From Bacillota bacterium (GTDB lineage Bacteria; Bacillota; Clostridia; Lachnospirales; Lachnospiraceae), in NCBI GenBank assembly GCA_023421505.1, contig JAEZTJ010000005.1:1-24949 (forward strand): a stretch of 24,949 nucleotides of DNA, written 5' to 3'. Below, in pieces: positions 1-7,324 of the stretch; position 1 is the first letter of the stretch, and each line of letters starts with the position of its first letter. Under the pieces are notes generated by a model, which ran no database searches, was not told where the DNA came from, and saw only the letters and a list, made by a program, of their open reading frames with translations. The position numbers were made by a program, and so were the translations under genes.

Positions 1-60
1 CTTCACTTCGATCTTTGTCAGCCTATCTAATACCTCTCGTTCAAACGTGCTTTCACCCAT
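1..60 (-). CDS. Start of a holin-like / hemolysin XhlA-type lysis protein (partial)
   Basis: Only the first 20 codons are in the window, and the gene continues past the left edge. The peptide starts MGESTFEREVLDRLTK, which matches the usual charged, heptad-patterned N-terminus of XhlA-like proteins, small coiled-coil proteins with a C-terminal membrane segment that act with holins in Firmicute phage lysis cassettes. An AGGA-type ribosome binding site lies about 8 bases upstream of the ATG. Two tandem terminators precede it. Position directly after the tail genes fits the start of the lysis module. The membrane segment itself is not visible, so the name rests on the N-terminus and context. Confidence 0.55.
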   Translation of the reverse strand, partial: MGESTFEREVLDRLTKIEVK

Positions 61-85
61 ACGGTCATCCTTTCTTTTCTTGGTA

Positions 86-110
86 TAATAAAGGCACCCC
101 GAAGGATGCC
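86..110 (-). terminator. Intrinsic terminator, second of a tandem pair
   Basis: On the minus strand a 7-bp stem, GGCATCC/GGGTGCC with a TTCG tetraloop and one T-G pair, is followed by TTTATTATACC. It stops transcription before the lysis gene. Nearly the same hairpin occurs at 21417-21434. Confidence 0.8.
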
Positions 111-135
111 ATATAAAAAGGAGCCCGAAGGCTCC
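111..135 (-). terminator. Intrinsic terminator, first of a tandem pair
   Basis: On the minus strand the stem GGAGCC/GGCTCC with a TTCG loop is followed by TTTTTAT, a canonical Rho-independent terminator. With the next hairpin it gives double termination between the acetyltransferase gene and the lysis gene. Confidence 0.85.
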
Positions 136-207
136 AAATTAGAAATACTATTTAGTTCACTGCTTAATCCAATTGCGATCATCAAATTACTTTACTTGAC
201 TAAAATT

Positions 208-243
208 AAGATAGTATCGATAATTGCAAAATGATACTATTTT
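208..243 (-). terminator. AT-rich inverted repeat downstream of the acetyltransferase gene
   Basis: The arms GATAGTATC and GATACTAT pair over about 8-10 bp around a 14-base loop. The hairpin lies about 70 bases after the acetyltransferase stop codon and may be a weak terminator on either strand. The rest of 143-315 is AT-rich and holds nothing else I can support. Confidence 0.35.
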
Positions 244-315
244 AAGTCTAAACTGCATATACAAAACTTAATTGGTCGTATATATAAATCAATTCAATGA
301 TACATTCAATAAATT

Positions 316-846
316 TTATTTCTTTAATGAATGAGCCACATCAACTTGTCCAATAATTTTAGCCGGAACTCCTGCTATGATAACATTTGCTGGGACATCT
401 TTTGTCACAACCGCATTTGCCCCTATGGAAACATTATCTCCTATCTGTATTGCCCCAATTACGACAGCTCCAGTGAAAATAGATACATTATCACCTATCG
501 TTGGCATAACTCTGTTATTTTTGACGTGATCGCTACTTCCTATGCTAACATTTTGAAATATTTGGGCATTCTTACCTATAACAGCATCATATCCTATTAC
601 TATTCCTAAGGGATGTGCAATTCGCAATCCTCCACCTATATCAGCACTTGGAGATATATCGGCACTAAATAAAATGATATCTAACCTGTGTATTAACTTA
701 GGAAGAAGTCTAAAATGTTTATTATGTAAAAAATTAGATAGTCTATACATAGATACCAAGCAAAACGTGTCAAATAATATTATACTCTTTATAGTTTTTG
801 CTATAGTTAAATCATAGGCTTTATAATCTTCTCTTAACTTTCTCAT
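316..846 (-). CDS. Serine-acetyltransferase-like left-handed beta-helix (hexapeptide) O-acetyltransferase
   Basis: A 176-aa protein of the hexapeptide acyltransferase superfamily, closest in pattern to CysE-like and polysaccharide O-acetyltransferases. Residues 1-65 are helical. From about residue 68 come hexapeptide repeats (ADIGGG, IGYDAV, IGKNAQ, IGDNVS, IGANAV), ending in the classic VPAKIIG-type motif. The His in LRIAHPLGIVIG lies where the catalytic His is expected. Such enzymes move acetyl from acetyl-CoA to a hydroxyl group. The start is set by GGAGG 7 bases upstream of ATG. It directly follows the tailspike gene and has its own consensus promoter, typical of a moron. I infer a role in acetylating a host surface glycan, perhaps blocking re-infection. 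A serine-acetylating metabolic role is the alternative. Confidence 0.85.
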   Translation of the reverse strand: MRKLREDYKAYDLTIAKTIKSIILFDTFCLVSMYRLSNFLHNKHFRLLPKLIHRLDIILFSADISPSADIGGGLRIAHPLGIVIGYDAVIGKNAQIFQNVSIGSSDHVKNNRVMPTIGDNVSIFTGAVVIGAIQIGDNVSIGANAVVTKDVPANVIIAGVPAKIIGQVDVAHSLKK

Positions 847-866
847 AATGTACCTCCGATAGAAAT

Positions 867-895
867 ATTATACCGTATATTTCCATAATTAGCAA
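867..895 (-). promoter_or_regulatory. Sigma-A-type promoter of the acetyltransferase gene
   Basis: On the minus strand TTGCTA (890-895), 17 bp of spacing and a perfect TATAAT (867-872) precede the gene, leaving a short leader that contains the GGAGG site. It lets the gene be expressed independently of late phage transcription, including in a lysogen. Confidence 0.75.
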
Positions 896-910
896 TATTT
901 CTCATAAAAA

Positions 911-2404
911 TTAATATCTCATTGGCACTATAGTTATGTAAACCTTTGCATCAGTAGGGGTGTTAGCACTACCCAAATCGATACACTTTACACGTATAAG
1001 ATTTATACCACCATAATTCTGATAGCCAGCAGCATCTAGTGTGTTCTTAGCTGACACAATGGGTATGATAAGTTTTTCAAAATCAGTACCGCTTTGATTA
1101 GCACACACTACAGATATTACGGGGTTTTCTATTGTACTACCAAACGATATACTATATACACCTGTTGATTTTGTAATAGTTACACTAAATGGTAAATCAT
1201 GTTTAACAGTACCATCTTGTTTAATAGCAATATGATATGTTGTATCATATGCAATACCATCGGCAGAAGTGCCAACCTTTGCTACCAACGCATGATCAAC
1301 ACCATCAAACACATCTATTACATGTTTTGTGCCTAAAACCTTTTCAGTAGTAACAACCTTACCATTATCAGTCAGCGTGGCATTATCATACAACTGATAA
1401 TGAACTTCCTTGTAACTAGCTATACCATTACCATTTTCCTCGCTTATGCCACCAGTACCAAAGGGATAAACCCCCGGAAGTTCCACATAATTAAAGCTTT
1501 GATTTGCTTCAAATCTGTTATTACTAAGTACTAAATTTAGTTTAACAATATCAGATTTATTTATATTAGCTTCAAACCAGCACTGTGTAATAGTGCAATT
1601 TTGGTGATTTCTTAAATCTAGCGGTTTACCGCTTTGCTCAAAACCACAACCATCAATCAACAGATTAATCACTGTTAATCTTCCTGATGCCCCGTTGTCA
1701 TCTGTAATACAAGTACCGCTATTTAGCATAAACTCTGTATTAACAATTCTAACAACTGTTGCTATACTTGCTGTCTGCGTTCCATCTGCTATTTTCTGTA
1801 ATAAACAACCTGTAATATTGTTATCAATATAACTATTTGTAAGTCTTACAAATACACCACTTAATTTTGTAGCTGTATTAAATTTAGTAACACGACAATG
1901 ATAAATTTCATACATGTACCCTTTTAAATCAAAACCTGTTTGTCTGTTTCCAGAACCATTACCCTGCAATGTTAATTCAGAAAATGTCGCATATTGTATG
2001 CCATTGCTATCATTCTCATGTCCTTGTATTAGTGGGATATTATCTGTAGTTAATTTAAGAATTGTTGATAGCCAATTTTCACCTAACATTTTTACAGGTT
2101 TGTCTGGTAACTGAATAGTACTTGTAATATTATAAGTACCAGCTGGAAAGAAGATACAACCTGTATGTGATAAAGCTTCATTTATTGCACCAGTATCATC
2201 AGCAACACCATTACCCTTTGCACCATAATCCTTTACATTAATATAAACATTTTCTTTAATTTCAGATTTTTTAGCATATTGTATATTTCCAGAAGAACTA
2301 CCGATATATAAATCATGAGTGTCGGTTGTAAAAGCAGGTTCGGCAACACTTAATGCTGGTAAATTAGCCTTTAAGCCTCTTCTGAATTGTATTTTATTTG
2401 CCAT
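911..2404 (-). CDS. Tailspike with pectate-lyase-like beta-helix domain
   Basis: A 497-aa receptor-binding protein or depolymerase. Residues 1-45 (MANKIQFRRGLKANLP, then AEPAFTTDTHDLYIG) match the small N-terminal anchor seen in phage hyaluronidases and the major tropism determinant. Residues 53-80 (NVKDYGAKGNGVADDTGAI) are the hallmark start of the pectate lyase 3 / parallel beta-helix fold, and the following region to about residue 310 is Asn- and Gly-rich as in beta-helices. The C-terminal part is beta-rich and may be a trimerisation or carbohydrate-binding domain. GGAGG lies 8 bases before ATG. It likely degrades or binds host capsule or wall polysaccharide. The neighbouring acetyltransferase may modify the same glycan. 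Catalytic residues cannot be assigned from sequence alone. Confidence 0.85.
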   Translation of the reverse strand: MANKIQFRRGLKANLPALSVAEPAFTTDTHDLYIGSSSGNIQYAKKSEIKENVYINVKDYGAKGNGVADDTGAINEALSHTGCIFFPAGTYNITSTIQLPDKPVKMLGENWLSTILKLTTDNIPLIQGHENDSNGIQYATFSELTLQGNGSGNRQTGFDLKGYMYEIYHCRVTKFNTATKLSGVFVRLTNSYIDNNITGCLLQKIADGTQTASIATVVRIVNTEFMLNSGTCITDDNGASGRLTVINLLIDGCGFEQSGKPLDLRNHQNCTITQCWFEANINKSDIVKLNLVLSNNRFEANQSFNYVELPGVYPFGTGGISEENGNGIASYKEVHYQLYDNATLTDNGKVVTTEKVLGTKHVIDVFDGVDHALVAKVGTSADGIAYDTTYHIAIKQDGTVKHDLPFSVTITKSTGVYSISFGSTIENPVISVVCANQSGTDFEKLIIPIVSAKNTLDAAGYQNYGGINLIRVKCIDLGSANTPTDAKVYITIVPMRY

Positions 2405-2428
2405 TACTTATTACCTCCATTATAAAAA

Positions 2429-4171
2429 TTAAAATGTTCCACCATCTATAGTTCCACTCAAATATGTTGTATTTATACTTGTGATTGGAATTGATATATT
2501 TGCAGAACCATTAAAACTTGTTGCCGTTCCAGTTGCACCACCACTAATTGATATTGTTCTAGCTGTTTGTAATGTAGTTGCTGATGTAGAATTACCAGAC
2601 AATGAAGCTGTAATTATTCCAGCACTAAAATTACCGTTTCCATCTCTTGATACAATTGTACTTGCTGTATTAGTTGAAGATGCGTCCATATCATCCAATT
2701 TATCAACATTAAGATTTGAAACCTTAGTAGTAGATGTAACTATTAAGGGAGCAGTTCCTGTAGCAATTTTAGAAATTAATTGTCTTGCTGCTTCAACATC
2801 TTCTATAGAAACAATACCAGTATTTAAAGTTAAACTTTCACTTGTATATCCGCTTGGAATTGAACCAGAAGTAGATGGAGTAATTAATGACCAGCCAGTA
2901 CTATCTATTAAATCAATAGTATATGTAATAGCCAATGCTGTTGGATTATACACTTCAACATAAGCATAATTTGACGTTGATGTAGTATGATATACCACTC
3001 TTATTTGGGTTAAACCTAAAGAACCAGCAGTTGTAGAAAAACCTAATTGATTAATTGCACTCCCTGATGGTGCTCCATTGTGACAAGAAGCTCTAAATAA
3101 AACACTACCCATAACACCTGTTCCTGAAAAGTCTATTTTGAATAAACCACTGTTTGCACCAATATTAACAGCAGAAGATGCAACTCTATACCATCCAGAG
3201 GTGGTTGCAGTAGTTGCCGATAATGTTGAAAATGGAGTTTTGTTGTTAAGGGTTGTTTGTAAATTATCAATATTACTTATAATATGATTGTGACTATCAT
3301 CTGCAACTGTAGCTGTTATTGATGCATTACCACTCCCATCTATTGATGTAGAACCAGTAACATCTCCTGTTAAAGAAAGTGTTCTTGCTGTTGTCCACTT
3401 TGTTGCTGATAAAACATTTTTTGAAGAATCTGAAGTGTTATTAACATTTCCTAACCCAACATCAGAAGAAGTTAAAGTTACATCACCATTTTTACCAGCT
3501 ACACTTGTAACAGAGTCGGTTGGAGTAAGTAATTCTTGCCAATTTGCTAAAGTACTTGCTCCAGCTGTTTTTAAGATAAATGATTTACTTAAATCTGTTC
3601 TTACAGCTACATCACCAACTTCTGCTGTTAATGCCAACATCGCTGTCTGCGCAGCAACAACAAATGTATCTGAAATTGTAATTGCTGGAAATACTGAAGC
3701 GTTTAATTTTCCACTACTGTCTAGCACTGGAATATTTCCAGATGAAGTACCAGTATTTTTACTTGCAGCTGTACCTGCGTCAGATATTTTTGAAAGAGTT
3801 AAAGAAGGTATATCTGATTCACTTAGAGTAGTACCAGCAGTTATATTACCTTTCGCATCAACTGTCGTTTTTGTATATGTCCCAGCTGTAACTCCCGAAT
3901 TCTTATAAGCAGTTGAAATAGAAACATTCGCTGAACCATCAAAAGAAACAGTTCCTGTCACATCGCCAGTTAAGCTTATCGTCCGAGCTGTTTGTAATTT
4001 TGTAGCTGTCGCTGCATTACTGCTCGGATCTGGATTGATTAATACTTTATTAGTACCATCGCCTATGTATAGTTTACCTGTATCCAAAATAAAAGCTGGT
4101 TCACCAGCTTCTAAGGTTTGACTTCCGAAATTTCCGTTTAGTCCTCTTTTAAATTTTAAAGTCTGTGCCAT
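2429..4171 (-). CDS. Repetitive tail fibre protein with shared N-terminal anchor
   Basis: A 580-aa tail fibre. The start at 4171 is chosen because AAGGAG lies 8 bases upstream of ATG and the protein then begins MAQTLKFKRG, the same anchor as in the tailspike (EAGEPAFILDTGKLYIGDG). Three degenerate repeats follow, each with a core like LQTARTISLTGDVTG and then DGSANVSI; they sit near residues 55-85, 250-290 and 535-570. Phage fibre repeats of this type are known in many host-recognition proteins. Between them lies a beta-rich domain, with DDSHNH near residue 290 as in collagen-like and fibre shaft junctions. The protein ends in IDGGTF, shared with the next gene upstream. Base composition is clearly AT-rich. 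Confidence 0.85.
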   Translation of the reverse strand: MAQTLKFKRGLNGNFGSQTLEAGEPAFILDTGKLYIGDGTNKVLINPDPSSNAATATKLQTARTISLTGDVTGTVSFDGSANVSISTAYKNSGVTAGTYTKTTVDAKGNITAGTTLSESDIPSLTLSKISDAGTAASKNTGTSSGNIPVLDSSGKLNASVFPAITISDTFVVAAQTAMLALTAEVGDVAVRTDLSKSFILKTAGASTLANWQELLTPTDSVTSVAGKNGDVTLTSSDVGLGNVNNTSDSSKNVLSATKWTTARTLSLTGDVTGSTSIDGSGNASITATVADDSHNHIISNIDNLQTTLNNKTPFSTLSATTATTSGWYRVASSAVNIGANSGLFKIDFSGTGVMGSVLFRASCHNGAPSGSAINQLGFSTTAGSLGLTQIRVVYHTTSTSNYAYVEVYNPTALAITYTIDLIDSTGWSLITPSTSGSIPSGYTSESLTLNTGIVSIEDVEAARQLISKIATGTAPLIVTSTTKVSNLNVDKLDDMDASSTNTASTIVSRDGNGNFSAGIITASLSGNSTSATTLQTARTISISGGATGTATSFNGSANISIPITSINTTYLSGTIDGGTF

Positions 4172-4185
4172 ATCTTGGCTCCTTT

Positions 4186-4683
4186 CTAAAATGTGCCACC
4201 GTCGTTCTCCCACTCTATATAATCTTCAAAAAATGTACCACCATCTACTGGCATTAATCCCATGGCAACATATAATGTATTGTAAATTTCATTGATTTTA
4301 TAACTAGACCATGCCGTTAAATGTGATACTCTGTTATCATTAATACCGAATTTATCATCCAGTATTTGCTCAAATTCATCAACTACTATATTTGCTCTGT
4401 CCGCAGCTTCATTCGCACTGTTAATTACAATATTAATTTCTGCTATATAGCCATTAATATTTTCAATTGCGTCATCCACACCATGCGTAAGCTGATCAAT
4501 AATTAAGTCTTCAGCTGCTCTAATTTGTTCAGCTATTTTATTGGGTAAATTCTTTTCGATATCATCAACAATTATATCAATCTCATATAAGCCTTTATCC
4601 ATCTTATTTAGATTAATTGCTCCAAGAGGGGTTGCTACTGACGGTTTATTCAACCAATTTATTCTAACGGGATATCTTCTCAT
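4186..4683 (-). CDS. Small baseplate / upper-fibre protein with C-terminal DGGTF motifs
   Basis: A 165-aa protein. The N-terminus has WLNKPSVATPLGAINLNKMD, a pattern common in Firmicute phage baseplate and fibre-base proteins (TPL-x-A-x-NLNKMD). The middle (about residues 40-110) is predicted helical and likely coiled coil. The C-terminus carries DGGTF twice, at about residue 147 and at the very end. Its ATG overlaps the stop of the previous gene (ATGA), so translation is probably coupled. It sits between the baseplate hub and the fibre and likely links them. The exact role is inferred from position. Confidence 0.6.
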   Translation of the reverse strand: MRRYPVRINWLNKPSVATPLGAINLNKMDKGLYEIDIIVDDIEKNLPNKIAEQIRAAEDLIIDQLTHGVDDAIENINGYIAEINIVINSANEAADRANIVVDEFEQILDDKFGINDNRVSHLTAWSSYKINEIYNTLYVAMGLMPVDGGTFFEDYIEWENDGGTF

Positions 4684-4886
4684 TTCGTTAATACACCTTC
4701 TTTCTCGGCTAGCTCTTTCTCGTATGCTTTGGTTTCCATTTCAATCATTCTAAGTTCGGCTGCCTTAAGCCCTTGTAGTACCTCGGACAAAACCATGGTG
4801 GTTACTCCTACCGGTAGCTGAGCCTCATTGATGCAATTTGCTATATCTTCTCTAAATTCCTTTATTTTAAGATTAAAACCTTTCAT
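4680..4886 (-). CDS. Small helical tail-region protein of unknown function
   Basis: A 68-aa protein. ATG at 4886 is chosen because AGGAGGG lies 6-8 bases upstream. A longer reading frame to 4913 would overlap the hub gene. The sequence (MKGFNLKIKEFREDIANCIN, then LPVGVTTMVLSEVLQGL and a charged helix) looks entirely alpha-helical. I recognise similar short proteins between hub and fibre genes in clostridial phages but know no assigned function. It may be a chaperone or a small structural protein. Its stop overlaps the next start by 4 bases. Confidence 0.65.
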   Translation of the reverse strand: MKGFNLKIKEFREDIANCINEAQLPVGVTTMVLSEVLQGLKAAELRMIEMETKAYEKELAEKEGVLTK

Positions 4887-4896
4887 AATGACCCTC

Positions 4897-6900
4897 CTAT
4901 GCTTTTGGCTCAAAGGCTTGAGATACCCATGCTCTTATGGACGCGTCAACTGCTCCTACATAACCTGTTGTTGCATACTCGTAATGCGGATGGCTCGCCG
5001 GCGGATATACGTGATTTGAAATGTTTGCAGCTAAAAACATATCAAAAATGTTTGGTGTAATTGGCGTCTCTCCATTTATATTCAAACTTTTGCATCTAAT
5101 AGATCCCGTGTAACTGATATCAATATTTTTTTCGTTCCCTATGAACATTCTTATATATTCTGGATATATATATGAGTATCCATTTTGGCTCGTAAGGCCT
5201 ATAAATCCGTTGTCAATCTCGCATGATGTGTATGGGCCACTAGAAATAAATCTCGAACCGCTTATATCAGAGCCGTAAATACTGCCGCTAAATTCTCCGC
5301 CAGTAGCATGTATCTTTCCGTCTGTGTCCAAATAAAAGTTAGGCGTATCTATTGTGCCGTAATTAAGGTCAATCATCATCCCTGTATTACCAGATGAATA
5401 ATTCTGCGACCTTACAGTGCCTCCAACAAATTCTGATGCTGTTATATTACCACTAAATTTACCGCCTACAGCTTCTATTGTGCCGTCAAGGTTAACCTTA
5501 AAATTACCATTGACAGTTACTAAACCCTCAAGTGCTATATTGTCGGCTACAACCTTAAATTCTGTTAAATCAGTGTTAGGATCAGCACTAAGAGCAATAT
5601 AACCTATTCTGCCGTCCGAATTGACCTTAACTACTACTTGCCCAGCCAGAACATCAATTTCACTGCTGAGACGTTCGTCCATATTCTCAACATCGACACG
5701 CAGGCCGTCAACTGATTTCTCTATTTTCGTGGAACGATTTTTTAGTTGAATAATTTCATTGCTTGGCCCAAAATACTGTTTTTGCTCTTCTGATCCTTGT
5801 GCTTCAAATTCATCTGTTAATGCTTGAATTCCTTTTAATGTTCTTTGTAAAACAAAGCTCACAATATAATCATTTTGCTCAAAGCCGATAGGATCCCCCA
5901 CTTCCAAATAAGGTAAGCCTATATTTTGAGAAGAAAACGGACGGTATGAAATTCCCTGTATTACATTAAAAATATTATTTCCTATCGATTGCAAATCCTC
6001 AGCACTTTTTCCATACAACAGAAAATTATCCTGAATAGTATAGGCATTTTCCCCTGTACCTATAACTGCTCCTACATCTCCGTCATCACGTCTTATCACT
6101 AATTTATCTATTGGCTTAACTGTATACTCTTCAAATGTAACACTTCTATAGGTTGCCTGATCTAATATTTCAGCTCCGTATTCAGGATATAAATCTTCGG
6201 ATGGATATAAAGTTTCTGCAGGGTAAAGCCCATAGTCCATAGAAAGAAAAATATGGGTGAATTTCCCGTTACGATTTATATGTCCAAAACATCCGCTTAT
6301 TTCCTCGCAGGCTTCTATAACGGTTCTACCTGATAAAGAAGACGGATTTATCGTCTTCTCGACCTCTATAGAGTCATTCGGCAATGGTAACCTGCTTATC
6401 TCTTCCAGCCCAATATACGCCAAGAATGAAGCTCTGAAGGCAGCCAACGGCATCGGAAATGTAAGTGAGTTATACCAACCAGAAACATCAACATCAATTC
6501 TGCGCATTCGGTCATATGCCGTTATATCCTTAAATCTTAAATCATCCTGCTTAGGGGCTGAGTCAACAGTAAAATACCCAAGCGGCATAGGGTAAGACGT
6601 TTCAACGTCTACATTAACTGTTTGGGTTATTTCAAATTCTTTACCTTTAATATCGTCTGTCACATCTGCTAGAGTAAATTTTACGCTGCCGACATTGCAC
6701 TTTCCAAACTTGAGCTGATCTTCCATGCAGATACTTTCGTGTAATTCAAAATCTCCTTTATCAACAGCAAACTGGTCAGTACCTACAGTCAGGTCAATGT
6801 CAAGAAATTTTAATTCCAATTCCTTCGGAGCAATATTCTGTGTAGCCGGAAAGAAATCATTCTTGTATATGGTTTTTAATTCTTCTGACACATTATACAT
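4897..6900 (-). CDS. Baseplate hub / tail-associated protein (prophage endopeptidase tail family-like)
   Basis: A 667-aa protein. Residues 1-350 have the beta-rich layout of phage tail hub proteins (gp27/Tal-like N-terminus): a VGTDQFAVDKGDFELHES segment, PLGYFTVDSAP, and LYPSEDLYPEYG. Residues 375-410 form a charged helix. The C-terminal part has glycine-rich repeats built on DGTIEAVGGKFSGNI and DGKIHATGGEFSGSI, typical of the extensions of these proteins that lead to fibres. It forms the tail tip and may carry peptidoglycan-contact functions. I see no clear catalytic motif, so enzyme activity is not claimed. Start: GGAGGTGA about 11 bases before ATG, inside the end of the previous gene. Confidence 0.75.
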   Translation of the reverse strand: MYNVSEELKTIYKNDFFPATQNIAPKELELKFLDIDLTVGTDQFAVDKGDFELHESICMEDQLKFGKCNVGSVKFTLADVTDDIKGKEFEITQTVNVDVETSYPMPLGYFTVDSAPKQDDLRFKDITAYDRMRRIDVDVSGWYNSLTFPMPLAAFRASFLAYIGLEEISRLPLPNDSIEVEKTINPSSLSGRTVIEACEEISGCFGHINRNGKFTHIFLSMDYGLYPAETLYPSEDLYPEYGAEILDQATYRSVTFEEYTVKPIDKLVIRRDDGDVGAVIGTGENAYTIQDNFLLYGKSAEDLQSIGNNIFNVIQGISYRPFSSQNIGLPYLEVGDPIGFEQNDYIVSFVLQRTLKGIQALTDEFEAQGSEEQKQYFGPSNEIIQLKNRSTKIEKSVDGLRVDVENMDERLSSEIDVLAGQVVVKVNSDGRIGYIALSADPNTDLTEFKVVADNIALEGLVTVNGNFKVNLDGTIEAVGGKFSGNITASEFVGGTVRSQNYSSGNTGMMIDLNYGTIDTPNFYLDTDGKIHATGGEFSGSIYGSDISGSRFISSGPYTSCEIDNGFIGLTSQNGYSYIYPEYIRMFIGNEKNIDISYTGSIRCKSLNINGETPITPNIFDMFLAANISNHVYPPASHPHYEYATTGYVGAVDASIRAWVSQAFEPKA

Positions 6901-6902
6901 AG

Positions 6903-7310
6903 CTACTGGTCACCTCCATATGCGATAAATTCGATTTCAATGGCATTGTATATCGGGAGCTTATGGCCGTCTTGTGTTTTATGCACATAAGTAATTTCTG
7001 GCACGTATACATCAGTTGTCTCGTATGCATCTGTTTCATCATTCCAATATGTTAAAGTAATTTTATCCCTTGGAATAAAATAAGCTTTAAGTATGATTTT
7101 CTGGCCGTATGTAAGATCATCTATTGTTTTTATTTTTATTGTACTTGGTTTTTCCGGTAGTATAGTCCTGTTGAGCTTGCCTCTGCCGTTACGGTAACTA
7201 TTCTTATCAATCCGGATATTCGGTGTATTAGAATACCCATCACCATACGCCAGGAGGCTGTTAGGCAGCGTATTTCCGTTAACTTTTATGTAAAATCCTT
7301 CAAATGCCAT
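6903..7310 (-). CDS. Distal-tail-like protein (DUF6711-like)
   Basis: A 135-aa protein starting MAFEGFYIKVNGNTLP, with ATG at 7310 behind AAAGGAGG. An in-frame TTG two codons earlier is less likely. The sequence is beta-rich (TIKIKTIDDL, KITLTYWNDETDAYETTDVY, NAIEIEFIAYGG) and falls between the tape measure and the hub, the position of the distal tail (Dit-like) protein. It resembles short proteins filed as DUF6711 in Firmicute phages. The product probably forms the ring joining tail tube and hub. Function is assigned by position and size rather than by motif. Confidence 0.55.
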   Translation of the reverse strand: MAFEGFYIKVNGNTLPNSLLAYGDGYSNTPNIRIDKNSYRNGRGKLNRTILPEKPSTIKIKTIDDLTYGQKIILKAYFIPRDKITLTYWNDETDAYETTDVYVPEITYVHKTQDGHKLPIYNAIEIEFIAYGGDQ

Positions 7311-7324
7311 CAACAACCTCCTTT

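Noticed and set aside
331..609. Plus-strand ORF opposite the acetyltransferase
   Set aside because: Shadow of the hexapeptide repeats; no ribosome site.
2481..3908. Long plus-strand open frames opposite the tail fibre (2481-2963, 3435-3908)
   Set aside because: They mirror the repetitive, stop-poor codons of the fibre gene, have no ribosome sites, and encode low-complexity hydrophobic sequence.
2429..4171. Repeats considered as a CRISPR or diversity-generating cassette
   Set aside because: They are degenerate coding repeats of a fibre protein. There is no regular spacer pattern and no reverse transcriptase or template repeat in the window.
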